DNA from: Myxococcus qinghaiensis
Lineage (GTDB): Bacteria > Myxococcota > Myxococcia > Myxococcales > Myxococcaceae
NCBI RefSeq assembly: GCF_024198215.1
Contig: NZ_JAKCFA010000022.1
Span: 62,001 to 126,000 of the forward strand
Direction: 5' to 3'
DNA: 64,000 bases
How positions within the stretch are numbered: position 1 is the stretch's first letter; every line of letters starts with the position of its first letter. This document shows positions 1-10,152 of the stretch, in pieces. The translations under genes were made by a program, and so were the position numbers. The notes below the pieces were generated by a model. That model was not told the DNA's origin. It did not search any database and worked only from the letters and a program-made list of their open reading frames with translations.

Positions 1-1161
1 ACCCGTCGGGGACGCCACGCGGAGGCCGCTCCCCTGCTCGAGAAGAGCATCGCCATGCGTGAGCGCGCCCATGGCAAGGACGCCTACGTCCTGCTCGACG
101 CGCTCCTCGCGCTCGGGACCGCGCAGCGCGGCCTGGGCCGCCTCGAAGAAGCCCTGGCCACCCAGCGGCGCACCCGGGATTTGCTGGTGACGCACGTGGG
201 ACGCGAGCACCCCTTCGTGGCCATGACGCTGAACAACATCGCCTCCACGTTCGTCAAGATGGGCCGCTTCGACGAGGCGCTCGCGACCTTCGAGGAGAGC
301 ATCCAGCTCTTCGAGCGCATCCATGGCGCGGGGCAGCCCGCCAGCTATCTCATGAACCTGAATGCGAACATCGGCGCGGTGCACGGCGCGCGCGGCCACT
401 TCGAGCAGGCGCACGCGGCCCTGGAGCGCGCGTGGGCCCTCGCCAAGGCCAGCCGCCCGCCTGGACACCCGGACCGGGCTTTCATCGCGGGACACCTCGC
501 CCTGGCGCTCGCGGGCCGGGGCCGGGTGGCCGAGGCGCTCGCGCGCGTGGAGGCCGCGCGAGGGGAGCTGGATGCCGCACTGTCCGATGGACGTCGCAGC
601 GTGCGTCACGGGGAGCTGTCCACGCGCGTCGCGGAGGTCCTCCTTCGGGTGCGTCGCTTCGAGCCCGCGGCCAACGAGGCACGCAAGGCGGTGGCCTTGC
701 TGCGCGAGCTGGGGGCTCAGGACAAGCTGGCCACCGCCCTGTGCAGGTGGGCGGAGGCCCTGCTCGGCGCGGCCCGGCTTCCGGACGCCGAGCGCGCCGC
801 CCGCGAAGGGCTGAAGCTGCGCGAACAAGCGACGCCACCCGACGCGGAAGAGGTCGCGGAGGCTCGCTCCGTGCTGGGGCAGGTGCTGCTGGCGCGCGGA
901 GACCTCGCGGGGGCCCGCGCGTTGCTGGAGCAGGCACTGGAGGGCTGGGAGAAGGAAGGCGCCAGTGCCTTCATGCTCGCGCCGACTCGCTTCGCGCTCG
1001 CCCGCTCGCTCGGGCTTTCGGGCGTCGAGCCCGAGCGGGCGAAAGCCCTGGCGCTCTCCGCGAGAGAGGCCATGGCCCAGAGCCCGCCGCCCAGGAGCCT
1101 CCCCTTGGAGGAACTGGACGCCTTCCTCGCCGGGGGTCGCGTAGACTCCGCGGCACGATGA
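1..1161 (+). CDS. TPR-repeat protein, 5'-truncated by the window edge (probably Ser/Thr kinase C-terminal half)
   Basis: The frame is open from the first base, so the start lies outside the window; 386 residues are visible. They form consecutive helical tetratricopeptide repeats of the kinesin-light-chain type: long helices with a GREHPxVAxTLNNIA-like signature around residues 67-81, and further repeats rich in Ala, Leu and Arg to the end. In myxobacteria this kind of C-terminus usually follows an N-terminal protein kinase domain, so this is probably the tail of a TPR-type Ser/Thr kinase; the kinase part is not visible and that is inference. The stop codon overlaps the start of the next gene in an ATGA, so the two are likely co-translated. 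Confidence 0.8.
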   Translation, partial: TRRGRHAEAAPLLEKSIAMRERAHGKDAYVLLDALLALGTAQRGLGRLEEALATQRRTRDLLVTHVGREHPFVAMTLNNIASTFVKMGRFDEALATFEESIQLFERIHGAGQPASYLMNLNANIGAVHGARGHFEQAHAALERAWALAKASRPPGHPDRAFIAGHLALALAGRGRVAEALARVEAARGELDAALSDGRRSVRHGELSTRVAEVLLRVRRFEPAANEARKAVALLRELGAQDKLATALCRWAEALLGAARLPDAERAAREGLKLREQATPPDAEEVAEARSVLGQVLLARGDLAGARALLEQALEGWEKEGASAFMLAPTRFALARSLGLSGVEPERAKALALSAREAMAQSPPPRSLPLEELDAFLAGGRVDSAAR

Positions 1162-1772
1162 ACCGTGAAGAAGCGAACCAGGCCCTGGAGCTCATCCGCC
1201 GCGTCGTGACCCAGGCGCGTGACGACTCGGCGCTCCAGAACTGGGGCGTCATCTGGATGCTCCACGCCTTCACCAACGCCGCGGGGTTCGCCACCACGCA
1301 GTGGCTCTGGAACCGAGGGGACCGGACACCCGGCGCCTACGTCGTCCTCTGGTGCGGGGTGCTCGCCTTCAACATCTCCACCATCTTCCTGCTCAAGCGC
1401 GGCCAGACGGCGGGCGCCCGCTCCTTCGTCGAGCGGCAGATCTGGGCCATCTGGACCACGTTCATGGGCGGCATGGGGCTGGTGGCCCTCATCAACTGGC
1501 TGCTGGGCCTGGACCGGCTCTTCATGCCCGCGGTGGCCTGCGTGTTGTTCGCCACCGCCTTCTCGATGATGGGCGCGCTGATGGGCCGCGTGTGGTTCAC
1601 GGTGGCCGCCTTCTTCGCGGTCGTCTCCCTGGTGATGACGCGCTTGCCGGAGCACGGCTTCAGCCTGCTGGCGGCGCTCTGGTTCGCGGTGCAGTTCGGC
1701 GGCGGGCTCGCGCTCCACCGCGCCCGATTGCGAAGACTCGCGGCCCGGGCGCCCGAGGCTCGCCTGGTATGA
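1158..1772 (+). CDS. Multi-pass membrane protein of unknown function
   Basis: A 204-aa protein starting at the ATG of an ATGA overlap with the upstream TPR gene. A short charged N-terminus (about 40 residues) is followed by about five hydrophobic segments, separated by short Arg/Gly-rich loops, and an Arg-rich C-terminal tail. It has no signal peptide and no catalytic motif that I recognise. Its own stop overlaps the next start in a second ATGA, so it is the middle gene of a tightly coupled three-gene unit. The layout suggests a membrane partner of the neighbouring TPR and DUF2071 proteins, which is inference only. Confidence 0.8.
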   Translation: MNREEANQALELIRRVVTQARDDSALQNWGVIWMLHAFTNAAGFATTQWLWNRGDRTPGAYVVLWCGVLAFNISTIFLLKRGQTAGARSFVERQIWAIWTTFMGGMGLVALINWLLGLDRLFMPAVACVLFATAFSMMGALMGRVWFTVAAFFAVVSLVMTRLPEHGFSLLAALWFAVQFGGGLALHRARLRRLAARAPEARLV

Positions 1773-2791
1773 AGCCGGAGTCGCTCGCCGCGCTGGTGGC
1801 CCTCGCGACCGAGCCTTGGGGACTGGACGAGTCGGAGCTTCACTCGCGCCTCACCGTGGCCGGTGTGACGGACCCCGCGGCGGCGCTGCGTGCGATTGCC
1901 GTGGCCGGCCTCGCCCGCGAGGAGCGCCGCCGCTGGGTGCCCACGCCGCTGGGACACGAAACCCTCCGAGAGGCCCACCTGCTGCTCGCGAGCAGCCAGG
2001 ACCCAAGCCCCAGTCCCCCGGGCATGGAGGAGTGCCCGTCCGTGCCCTGGCTCACCCAGGTGCAGACGCACTGGGTGGAGGCCGTGTCGCTCAACTACGC
2101 GGTGGACGCGGAGCGCCTGGCAAGGCTGCTGCCCGCGCCGCTGGTTCCGGAGCTTCATCGAGGCACCGCGTGGGTGCAGGTGTTGATGTCGTCCCTGCGC
2201 GACATGCGACCCCAGGGCGTGTCTCCCCTGTTGGGCGTGTGCTTCTACCAGGTGAGCTATCGGGCGGCGGTGCGCTACCGCAACGCGCGCGGCGAGTGGC
2301 GTCGTGGCGGCTACTTCGTGCGCAGCGAGACGAACGACCCGGTGATGCGCCGCATCGGCAATACGCTGGATGAGTTCCGCTTCCACGAGTTCGGCGAGGC
2401 GCACATGGTGATGGCTCGCGAGGGAGCGCTGCTCACCCTCGCAGCGGACCCGGACGCGGCGTTTCCCGGTGGGCGCCTCGTCGGCGTGTTCGACACCCGG
2501 CCCCAGACGCGTCCTCCGCCGGGCAGCGTGTGGACGGGGCTTGCGGACCTGCACGAGCCGCTGGTGGAGTGCTACGACGCGCTCGGCGTCTCGGGCGACT
2601 TCGTCTACGTGCTCACCATCGACCGCGAGCCGTGGAACGCCCGCTTCTGCACCCCGGTGGAGCTGTACTGCGAATACTTCGAGGAGGGCCCCCTGGCCCC
2701 GGGAGCCCGGCTGGACTCGGCGCTCCACCTCACGGAGTGCGCCTATCGCTGGCGTCCCCTTCGCAGGGAGCGACATGTCCTGGAACGGTGA
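1769..2791 (+). CDS. Winged-helix domain fused to a DUF2071 (acetoacetate-decarboxylase-like) domain
   Basis: A 340-aa protein whose ATG lies in an ATGA overlap with the upstream membrane protein. Residues 1-70 look like a small winged-helix fold with a final recognition strand (RRRWVPTPLGHETL). From about residue 95 to the end it matches DUF2071: an LNYAVDAERLARLLP opening, a central FYQVSYRAAVRYR strand and an RSETNDP/IGNTLDEFRFHEF segment. DUF2071 proteins have the acetoacetate-decarboxylase-like fold, and most have no proven reaction. A DNA-binding-like front end is unusual and suggests a sensor or regulator whose ligand would bind the DUF2071 part; this is inference. Confidence 0.75.
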   Translation: MKPESLAALVALATEPWGLDESELHSRLTVAGVTDPAAALRAIAVAGLAREERRRWVPTPLGHETLREAHLLLASSQDPSPSPPGMEECPSVPWLTQVQTHWVEAVSLNYAVDAERLARLLPAPLVPELHRGTAWVQVLMSSLRDMRPQGVSPLLGVCFYQVSYRAAVRYRNARGEWRRGGYFVRSETNDPVMRRIGNTLDEFRFHEFGEAHMVMAREGALLTLAADPDAAFPGGRLVGVFDTRPQTRPPPGSVWTGLADLHEPLVECYDALGVSGDFVYVLTIDREPWNARFCTPVELYCEYFEEGPLAPGARLDSALHLTECAYRWRPLRRERHVLER

Positions 2792-2816
2792 GCGGCCCGC
2801 CGGAGTCCAACGCGCG

Positions 2817-3578
2817 ATGAAGACCTCCCTCGCACTCGTCGCCGGCCTCCTTGGCACCCTCCTGTCCTTGAGCGCCCACGCGGGGGACCGCGTCGCCACC
2901 GCGCGCGCGTCGCGGATGAAGGACGTCACGGCCCTCTTCGCCACCGCCGGGACACCCTGGCCCACGGACCAGCTCTATGTCCGGGCCTTCAAGCACGAGC
3001 AGGAGCTGGAGGTCTGGGCGGGTCCCAAGGACGGGCCGCTGGTGAAGGTGAAGACGTATCCCTTCTGCGCTGCCTCGGGAGAGCTGGGGCCCAAGCGTCG
3101 CGAGGGCGATCTCCAGGTGCCCGAGGGCTTCTACACGCTCGACCTCTTCAACCCGGTGAGCAACTTCCACCTCTCCGTGCGGGTCAGCTACCCCAACGCG
3201 GCGGACAAGCACCACCAGAAGCCGGGCGTCCGGCTGGGCGGGAACATCTTCGTCCACGGCAACTGCGTGAGCATCGGCTGCATCGCCATCGAGGACAGGC
3301 CCATCGAGGAGCTGTACCTCATGGCGCTGGACACTCGCGCCCGGACGAAGCGGGACGCGCCCATCCACATCTTCCCCCGCAGACTCGACGCGGCGGGGAT
3401 GGCGGCGCTGGAGAAGCAGGCCGGCGCGGACGCGGAGCGGGTGTCGTTCTGGAAGAGCCTCCAGCCCGCGTACACCTTGTTCGAGGAGAGCCGCCAGGTG
3501 CCGCGCACCTCGGTCGTCGCGAAGACGGGCGCCTATGTCGTGACACCCGCGACGAAGGCCCCTCGCGCGGGACGCTGA
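2817..3578 (+). CDS. Secreted L,D-transpeptidase (YkuD/YafK-like)
   Basis: A 253-aa protein with a clear signal peptide (residues 1-22, ending SAHAG). The YkuD active-site motif HGxxxSxGC is present with His147, Ser152 and the nucleophile Cys155, in the context FVHGNCVSIGCIAIED. Enzymes of this family cleave or cross-link peptidoglycan stem peptides, or attach proteins to them, in the periplasm; the sequence resembles the YafK branch more than the cross-linking LdtA type. It starts 25 bp after the DUF2071 gene and is probably transcribed with it. It ends 21 bp before the convergent matrixin-like gene. Confidence 0.85.
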   Translation: MKTSLALVAGLLGTLLSLSAHAGDRVATARASRMKDVTALFATAGTPWPTDQLYVRAFKHEQELEVWAGPKDGPLVKVKTYPFCAASGELGPKRREGDLQVPEGFYTLDLFNPVSNFHLSVRVSYPNAADKHHQKPGVRLGGNIFVHGNCVSIGCIAIEDRPIEELYLMALDTRARTKRDAPIHIFPRRLDAAGMAALEKQAGADAERVSFWKSLQPAYTLFEESRQVPRTSVVAKTGAYVVTPATKAPRAGR

Positions 3579-3599
3579 CCGCGCGAAGGGCTCGGCACG

Positions 3600-4427
3600 T
3601 CACAGCGGATACAGGAACGCCGCCGCCGTCTGGTCCTGGGCGCTCAACACCAGGTCTCCCACCCGCCGGCTGCACGCGTAGTTGACCATCACCGAGCTGG
3701 TATCCCCGGTGTCCGTCAGCAGGCATGCGCCCGTGGTCTTCGGGCAGAGTCCGCTGAGGACCGGCTCATGCACGAAGCCCAGCACATGTCCCAGCTCGTG
3801 CCGGAGGAGGCCCCTGAGGGTGAGTGGAGCGATGGTCCCGAACGCGGTGGTGTCGATGAGTAGATTGCGCGAGGAGCGGGACGCATTCGGGAGGAACGCG
3901 CGGGCCAGATAGCTTCCGCTCGAGTTGACCGGACGGACGTCGAAGACGACGCCCGCCTGGGAGGCACTGCAGGCCCCGTCGAGCGAGCTCTCATGGATGA
4001 AGTTCACGCCCGCGATGGCTTCCCAGTCCGCCGCCGCGCCGTTCATCGCCGCGATGACGGCGGCCTGGCGTGAACCGAACGCCGTGCTGACGCAGTACCG
4101 CAGGTCACGCACCTCGGTCGAATTCCACATGACGAGGACGCCATTGGGACACCCCACGGCCAGCGCATCCTCGCGAGTCCCCAGTCCGTCCTGTCGCACG
4201 TAACGGTCGTGGTACACGCGCAGCGCCGCGTCACCATCGAACGCCAGGTCAGGCGGCACGACATGGACGTTCGAGTCGGGCTCCTTGTACGCCCGCGCCT
4301 TGAACTCCTCGAAGGACGCATCGGCGGTGCTTGCCGGAGCACCTCCCGATTCCAGCTCGACGCTCCCGCACGCCGAGAGCACGACGGACACTCCGAAACA
4401 CAACCCCACGAAACAGACCTTGCGCAT
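3600..4427 (-). CDS. Matrixin/astacin-like zinc metalloprotease, lipoprotein
   Basis: A 275-aa protein. The chosen ATG has a strong ribosome-binding site (GAGGGGGA) 5-8 bases upstream; an in-frame ATG eight codons earlier lacks one. A lipoprotein signal ends at the lipobox Cys of VLSACGS. The catalytic zinc motif HExxHxxGxxH is complete (His210, Glu211, His214, Gly217, His220), as in metzincins such as matrixins and astacins. Several cysteines (CSxSQAG, CPKTTGAC) suggest disulphides outside the cytoplasm. Substrate unknown. A role in predation or matrix turnover is plausible for a myxobacterium but not shown. Confidence 0.85.
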   Translation of the reverse strand: MRKVCFVGLCFGVSVVLSACGSVELESGGAPASTADASFEEFKARAYKEPDSNVHVVPPDLAFDGDAALRVYHDRYVRQDGLGTREDALAVGCPNGVLVMWNSTEVRDLRYCVSTAFGSRQAAVIAAMNGAAADWEAIAGVNFIHESSLDGACSASQAGVVFDVRPVNSSGSYLARAFLPNASRSSRNLLIDTTAFGTIAPLTLRGLLRHELGHVLGFVHEPVLSGLCPKTTGACLLTDTGDTSSVMVNYACSRRVGDLVLSAQDQTAAAFLYPL

Positions 4428-4514
4428 GACTCCCCCTCTGGCGGCTCCCAAAGCCGACCAACCTGAAATAATAGCAAATCAGGAAGACAGGATGGGAGCC
4501 GGAGGGGACGAACT

Positions 4515-5960
4515 TCAGTCCGGCGTGGGGTGCTCCACGTCCGGCGTGGGGCTGGGGGCGCGGGCCACTGGAGACGCGGGGGGCTCCGTCTTCAAGACAT
4601 TCACCAGGGCCATCATCTGCGCCACCAGCGTCGTCAGCCCCTGCCCGTCCTGCACGCCTCCAGTGCCGCCGATGGACACCGAGCGCAGCTCACGAGGATG
4701 CGGCAGCTTCTCCGCGATTGCAGGCAGCAGCTCCACGAGGCGCGCCTGCACGTTGGACGCGCTCAGGCCGTTGAGGATCTGCTGGCGCAACTCCAGATGC
4801 TCCAGCTCGACGCGGGCCTGACGGTTGGCCGCGGCGCGCTCCACGTCGCGAGCGTCCGCGCTCGCCAGCGCGGTGCGCTTGAGCTTCGCCGCCTCCACCT
4901 CCTGCCGCAGCCGCGCCAGCTCCGCCTCACCGGCCAGCCGAACCTTCTCCAGCTCCGCGGACTGGAGCACCGTCTGCTGCCGCTCGGTGGCCAGCCTGCG
5001 CGCGTCCTCCTCCTCGCGCTGCTGTCGCCGCAGTCGCTCGGACTGCTCGCGGTCATACGACTGCGCGTCCTTGCTCGCCCTCAGCGCGGACAGCTCGCCA
5101 TCGCTCTCCAGCCGCATGCGCTCGCGGGTCTGCTCCACCTCCAGCTCGCGCTGGGCCAGCGACTCCTCCTTCCCCAGCGAGGCCAGCCGGGCGATGCGCT
5201 CCTGCTCGGCGCGGAACGGCGTCTGGAGGCTCTCCCACAGGCGCGCGGAGCTGACCACCGCCTCCTTGATCTGCACCGTGACGATGCGCAACCCCAGGCC
5301 CTTGTCGGTGCCTCCGCCGCCCTCCGCCACGTGCCGCAGCCGGGCGGTGAGCTCCTCGATGATGGGCTGCTTGTCCGACAGCACCGCGTCGATGCTCATG
5401 GTGGCCACCTTGTCCTTGATGGCCGCCTCCGCCTGCTCGCGAAGCTGCACGTTCACCACGCGCATCGGGTCCTCCACGTCGGTGAAGTCCAGCTTGCGGT
5501 AGGCCGTGCCGAAGTCCTCGATGATCCACTGCACGTAGCCCTGCACCAGCAGGCCCTGCAGCTCGCGGCAGATGCAGTGCGCGTTGATGAGGATGGTCTG
5601 CATCGCTCCCGGCACCACCAGGAACGAGTCCTTCGCCGGGTCGTAACCGAACGACACCCCCAGCCCGAGCGTCAGCGGCTGCGCGTGTCCACGGCGCGTG
5701 TGCACGACATACGCATTGGGCGGAACGACGACGGTCTTCCAGCGCCAGAAGCCGGTGATGCGCACGTCCACCGCGTTGCCCGGACTCGAAGAACCACCAC
5801 CGCCACCGCCCGGAGCCGGCGCCGAACGGGACGCACGCGCCGCCTGCGCCATGGGGGGCGCCACCATCTGCTTGCGGGCCCGCAGGTCCACCTCCAGGCG
5901 TTGCTGCTGCTCCCGCACCTGGTCGAGATACGCGTTCTTCACCGGCTCCTGGGACGACAT
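4515..5960 (-). CDS. SPFH/Band-7 (flotillin-like) domain protein
   Basis: A 481-aa protein; the ATG is preceded by GGGGGA at good spacing. An N-terminal Gly-rich linker is followed by an SPFH-type domain (about residues 60-260), with the characteristic conserved strand and helix around VQLREQAEAAIKDKVATMS. Residues about 270-410 form a long Arg/Glu/Gln-rich coiled coil typical of flotillins. No transmembrane segment is evident, so membrane contact, if any, would be peripheral. Flotillin-like proteins organise membrane microdomains as oligomers. The gene is followed 87 bp later on the same strand by the matrixin-like lipoprotein. Confidence 0.8.
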   Translation of the reverse strand: MSSQEPVKNAYLDQVREQQQRLEVDLRARKQMVAPPMAQAARASRSAPAPGGGGGGSSSPGNAVDVRITGFWRWKTVVVPPNAYVVHTRRGHAQPLTLGLGVSFGYDPAKDSFLVVPGAMQTILINAHCICRELQGLLVQGYVQWIIEDFGTAYRKLDFTDVEDPMRVVNVQLREQAEAAIKDKVATMSIDAVLSDKQPIIEELTARLRHVAEGGGGTDKGLGLRIVTVQIKEAVVSSARLWESLQTPFRAEQERIARLASLGKEESLAQRELEVEQTRERMRLESDGELSALRASKDAQSYDREQSERLRRQQREEEDARRLATERQQTVLQSAELEKVRLAGEAELARLRQEVEAAKLKRTALASADARDVERAAANRQARVELEHLELRQQILNGLSASNVQARLVELLPAIAEKLPHPRELRSVSIGGTGGVQDGQGLTTLVAQMMALVNVLKTEPPASPVARAPSPTPDVEHPTPD

Positions 5961-6026
5961 GGACGCTCCCCCTGAAATGAGGGCCCATCCAAGCACACGT
6001 CAGGAGCGCCGAGGAGCCTGGGCCCG

Positions 6027-7367
6027 CTACTTGCCCCGGACCAGCAGGATATCCACGCGGCGGTTCAGCTCGCGCCCGCGCGGAATCAGGTTGGGGGCCT
6101 TGGGACGGGTGTCCCCCAGCCCGGAGGCGTCGATGCGCGACGGGCTCAGGCCCGCCTTCACCAGCAGGTCCGCGACGGCCTTCGCGCGCGCCTCGGAGAG
6201 CGCCTGTCGCGCAGGGGCCGGTGCCTCGCGGTTGTCGGTGTGGCCTTCCAGGCGCAGGCGCAGCGTCTCGTCCCGCACCATCATGTCCACCAGCAGGGCC
6301 AGGCCCTGGGTGGAGCCCTTGCGCGGCGCGGCCTGCTTCTCCTCGAAGCCCGGAGGCGTGGGCAGCTCCACGCGCGCGTCCTTCACCTGCGCCTGCTGGT
6401 CCTTCTTCGCCGGCGCGGGCGCCAGGACGAAGTCCACCGTGGCCTCGCGCTCGCGGCTCACCTTCACCTGACGCGTCTGGGCCAGGAACCCCTTGGAGAG
6501 CACGTCCACCGTGTACTCACCCGGAGGCAGCATCACCGCCGCCGGCTTGCGCGCGGCCTTGTCCAGGAGGACCTGCTGCGGCGCGCCCCGGCCGCCTCGC
6601 ACGTACGCCGTGGCGGCCACGGGCTTCTTCCCCGCCAGCACCTTCAGCATCAGCTTCCCCGGCGCCACCGGCCCCGGGTCGGGAGGCTTCGTGGGCGGCG
6701 GCACCTGCGTCACCGTGACAGGCGGGGACGTGACGGGAGGCGCGGTGACGGGCGGCGGCACCTGCGCCACCGCGACGGGCGGCGGGCCCGCGTCCTGGCC
6801 TTCTCCCAGCGTGGCGTCCGCGAGCGGCGCGGTCATCTCCGCCGAGACATCGTGAGACAGCTTCAGCTTGAGCCGAGGGTCGGGCGCGTTGGGGTTGATG
6901 CTGGGAACCACCTTCACCCGCATCCGCAGCCCCTTCTGCGCCTGGAACGTGACGGAGGCCGTCATCTTCCAGAGGAAGCCACTCTCCTCGCTGAACAGGC
7001 TCCACGAGTCGCTGTTCGTATAGGTGACGCGCGACACCAGCGTGTAGGAGCCCTCCTCCACCTTCAGCGCCGCGAGGCGATGGATGCCCGGGCCGGAGAT
7101 GACATCCAACCCCGGCACCGCCAGGGGCTGGCCGTTGAGGATGAAGTCCACTTCCAGCAGCTTGTAGGGCCGCGCGGTGCCCTCTCCTGGCAGGCCCTCG
7201 TAGGTGATGACGACCTCCGGAGGAGGCGTCTTGACCAGGGCCTGGAGCTGGCGGTCCAGGTCCTCGCGGGCCCGCTGCTCGACGGTGGAGGGTTCAGCCG
7301 CCCGCGCCGTGGCGCCGATGAGGGCCAGGATGCAGAGCCACAGTGCTTGTACGGAGGAATAAGCCAC
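6027..7367 (-). CDS. Secreted OmpA-family C-terminal domain protein
   Basis: A 446-aa protein with a signal peptide (residues 1-23, ATARAAEP). The N-terminal half (about 25-190) is a beta-rich domain of unknown family. A Pro/Val/Thr-rich linker (about 190-230) and a PEGA-like beta sandwich (about 235-310, PPGEYTVDVLSKGF) follow. The C-terminal 110 residues are an OmpA/MotB peptidoglycan-binding domain with the LEGHTDN signature and the terminal RGRELNRRVDILL motif. Such proteins anchor envelope structures to the cell wall. It is the first gene of a - strand run with the SPFH and matrixin-like genes and is divergent from fumarase across a 211-bp gap. Confidence 0.85.
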   Translation of the reverse strand: MAYSSVQALWLCILALIGATARAAEPSTVEQRAREDLDRQLQALVKTPPPEVVITYEGLPGEGTARPYKLLEVDFILNGQPLAVPGLDVISGPGIHRLAALKVEEGSYTLVSRVTYTNSDSWSLFSEESGFLWKMTASVTFQAQKGLRMRVKVVPSINPNAPDPRLKLKLSHDVSAEMTAPLADATLGEGQDAGPPPVAVAQVPPPVTAPPVTSPPVTVTQVPPPTKPPDPGPVAPGKLMLKVLAGKKPVAATAYVRGGRGAPQQVLLDKAARKPAAVMLPPGEYTVDVLSKGFLAQTRQVKVSREREATVDFVLAPAPAKKDQQAQVKDARVELPTPPGFEEKQAAPRKGSTQGLALLVDMMVRDETLRLRLEGHTDNREAPAPARQALSEARAKAVADLLVKAGLSPSRIDASGLGDTRPKAPNLIPRGRELNRRVDILLVRGK

Positions 7368-7578
7368 GGGGGTTCACAGCATCGCACAACCTGGGCCCGT
7401 CGCGAGTTGTCAGCCGGGCGAGCTGACCACCATCCGACCGTCAGCCCCCCTCCCCTCACCCCATGTCCCGGCGCTACAGGGCCCTTGCGTGTGGCCCCCT
7501 CCACGTTTTTGGCTCCCATCCCGCCGCCAAGGGCGCTAGTCCTGGGCGCCGAAGACTCCCCCGAAGAGGCCGCGCGCG

Positions 7579-9213
<1,635 letters not shown>

Positions 9214-9223
9214 GCCTCGCGCC

Positions 9224-9697
9224 ATGCCAGCCGAGGTGCTGACCTACCAGGAGCGGTTCCGCGAGGACTTCGCGCGGCTCAATCGCGAGTGGATTGAGAC
9301 GCACTTCCGGCTGGAGCCGGAGGACCTGGCCTCCTTCGCGGCCCCGCACGGCACCTTCGTCGCTCCCGGCGGCGAGGTGCTGTTCGCCCTCGTCGACGGC
9401 CAGGTGCTGGGCACCTGCGCGCTGCGCCGCGAGGACGCTGACACGTTCGAGCTGTGCAAGATGGCCGTGTCTCCCCAGGCGCGGGGACATGGACTGGGTG
9501 ACGTGCTGATGGAGGCGGTGCTGCGCGTCGCTCGCGAGAAGGGCGCGCGGCGCGTGTACCTCGTCTCGAACACGAAGCTGGCGCCCGCGCTGGGGCTGTA
9601 CCGCAAGCACGGCTTCGTGACGACGCGCCTGGGCGACGAGGTGTCGCGCGAGGCGGGCTACGAGCGCGCGGATATCGAGATGGAGTGGCGGCCCTGA
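9224..9697 (+). CDS. GNAT-family N-acetyltransferase
   Basis: A 157-aa protein whose ATG lies 10 bp after the fumarase stop, so the two probably share a transcript. The GNAT acetyl-CoA-binding motif A is visible as MAVSPQARGHGLGDVLMEAV (R/QxxGxG/A form), and motif B as GLYRKHGFV. The first 40 residues carry a receptor-binding-like helix (FARLNREWIE) often seen in this GNAT subgroup. The acceptor substrate is unknown. Co-location with a TCA enzyme does not by itself suggest one. Confidence 0.85.
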   Translation: MPAEVLTYQERFREDFARLNREWIETHFRLEPEDLASFAAPHGTFVAPGGEVLFALVDGQVLGTCALRREDADTFELCKMAVSPQARGHGLGDVLMEAVLRVAREKGARRVYLVSNTKLAPALGLYRKHGFVTTRLGDEVSREAGYERADIEMEWRP

Positions 9698-9785
9698 AGA
9701 GGCCTTCAGGCCTGGCGGAGGGATGAGCCGGCGAGCGCCCTTCCCGGCGCGTGACTCACACCGTCATGCGGGCGCCCGAGGCGAC

Positions 9786-10046
9786 TCAGACGCCGGGAGG
9801 CTCGGGCGCCGTCGGCACGCGCGCGGTGGCCTTCTTCTTCGGGATGATGCCGCGACGGGGGCCCTTGAGGGCCACGCCCAGCAACATGCTCGCGGGGAGC
9901 ATCATCCCCAGTCCTTGCGTGAGGTTGTCGGGAGGGTGGACGACGGCCCCCAGCACCAGCGCGGAGAACAGCAGACCACAGACCAGCCGAAGCAACAGGG
10001 AGCTCACGCGAGGGACCTCGGTGACGGGATGGCCCAGCGTAAACAT
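9786..10046 (-). CDS. Small two-helix membrane protein
   Basis: An 86-aa open frame. It has two hydrophobic stretches (about residues 15-36 and 45-62) around a short polar turn, and a basic Pro-rich C-terminal tail (GPRRGIIPKKKA), so it would be a small inner-membrane hairpin protein with cytoplasmic ends. The ribosome-binding site is weak. No family recognised. It lies convergent to the acetyltransferase and downstream of the terminator-like hairpin that follows the M13 peptidase. Confidence 0.55.
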   Translation of the reverse strand: MFTLGHPVTEVPRVSSLLLRLVCGLLFSALVLGAVVHPPDNLTQGLGMMLPASMLLGVALKGPRRGIIPKKKATARVPTAPEPPGV

Positions 10047-10115
10047 CCGCCGGGCGCTGTCCAGCCGGCCTCGCGAGGCCCTTCAGGGAGGGGCCGAGGA
10101 AGCGCCCCACCCTGT

Positions 10116-10140
10116 CCCACCGTCCACGTCGGACGGTGGG
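10116..10140 (-). terminator. Hairpin terminator candidate after the M13 peptidase gene
   Basis: A perfect 10-bp inverted repeat (CCCACCGTCC / GGACGGTGGG) with a 5-base loop, 13 bp past the stop of the peptidase gene. It has no T-run, which is common in high-GC genomes, so termination could be intrinsic-like or Rho-assisted. Confidence 0.6.
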
Positions 10141-10152
10141 CGTGTCAGGGAG

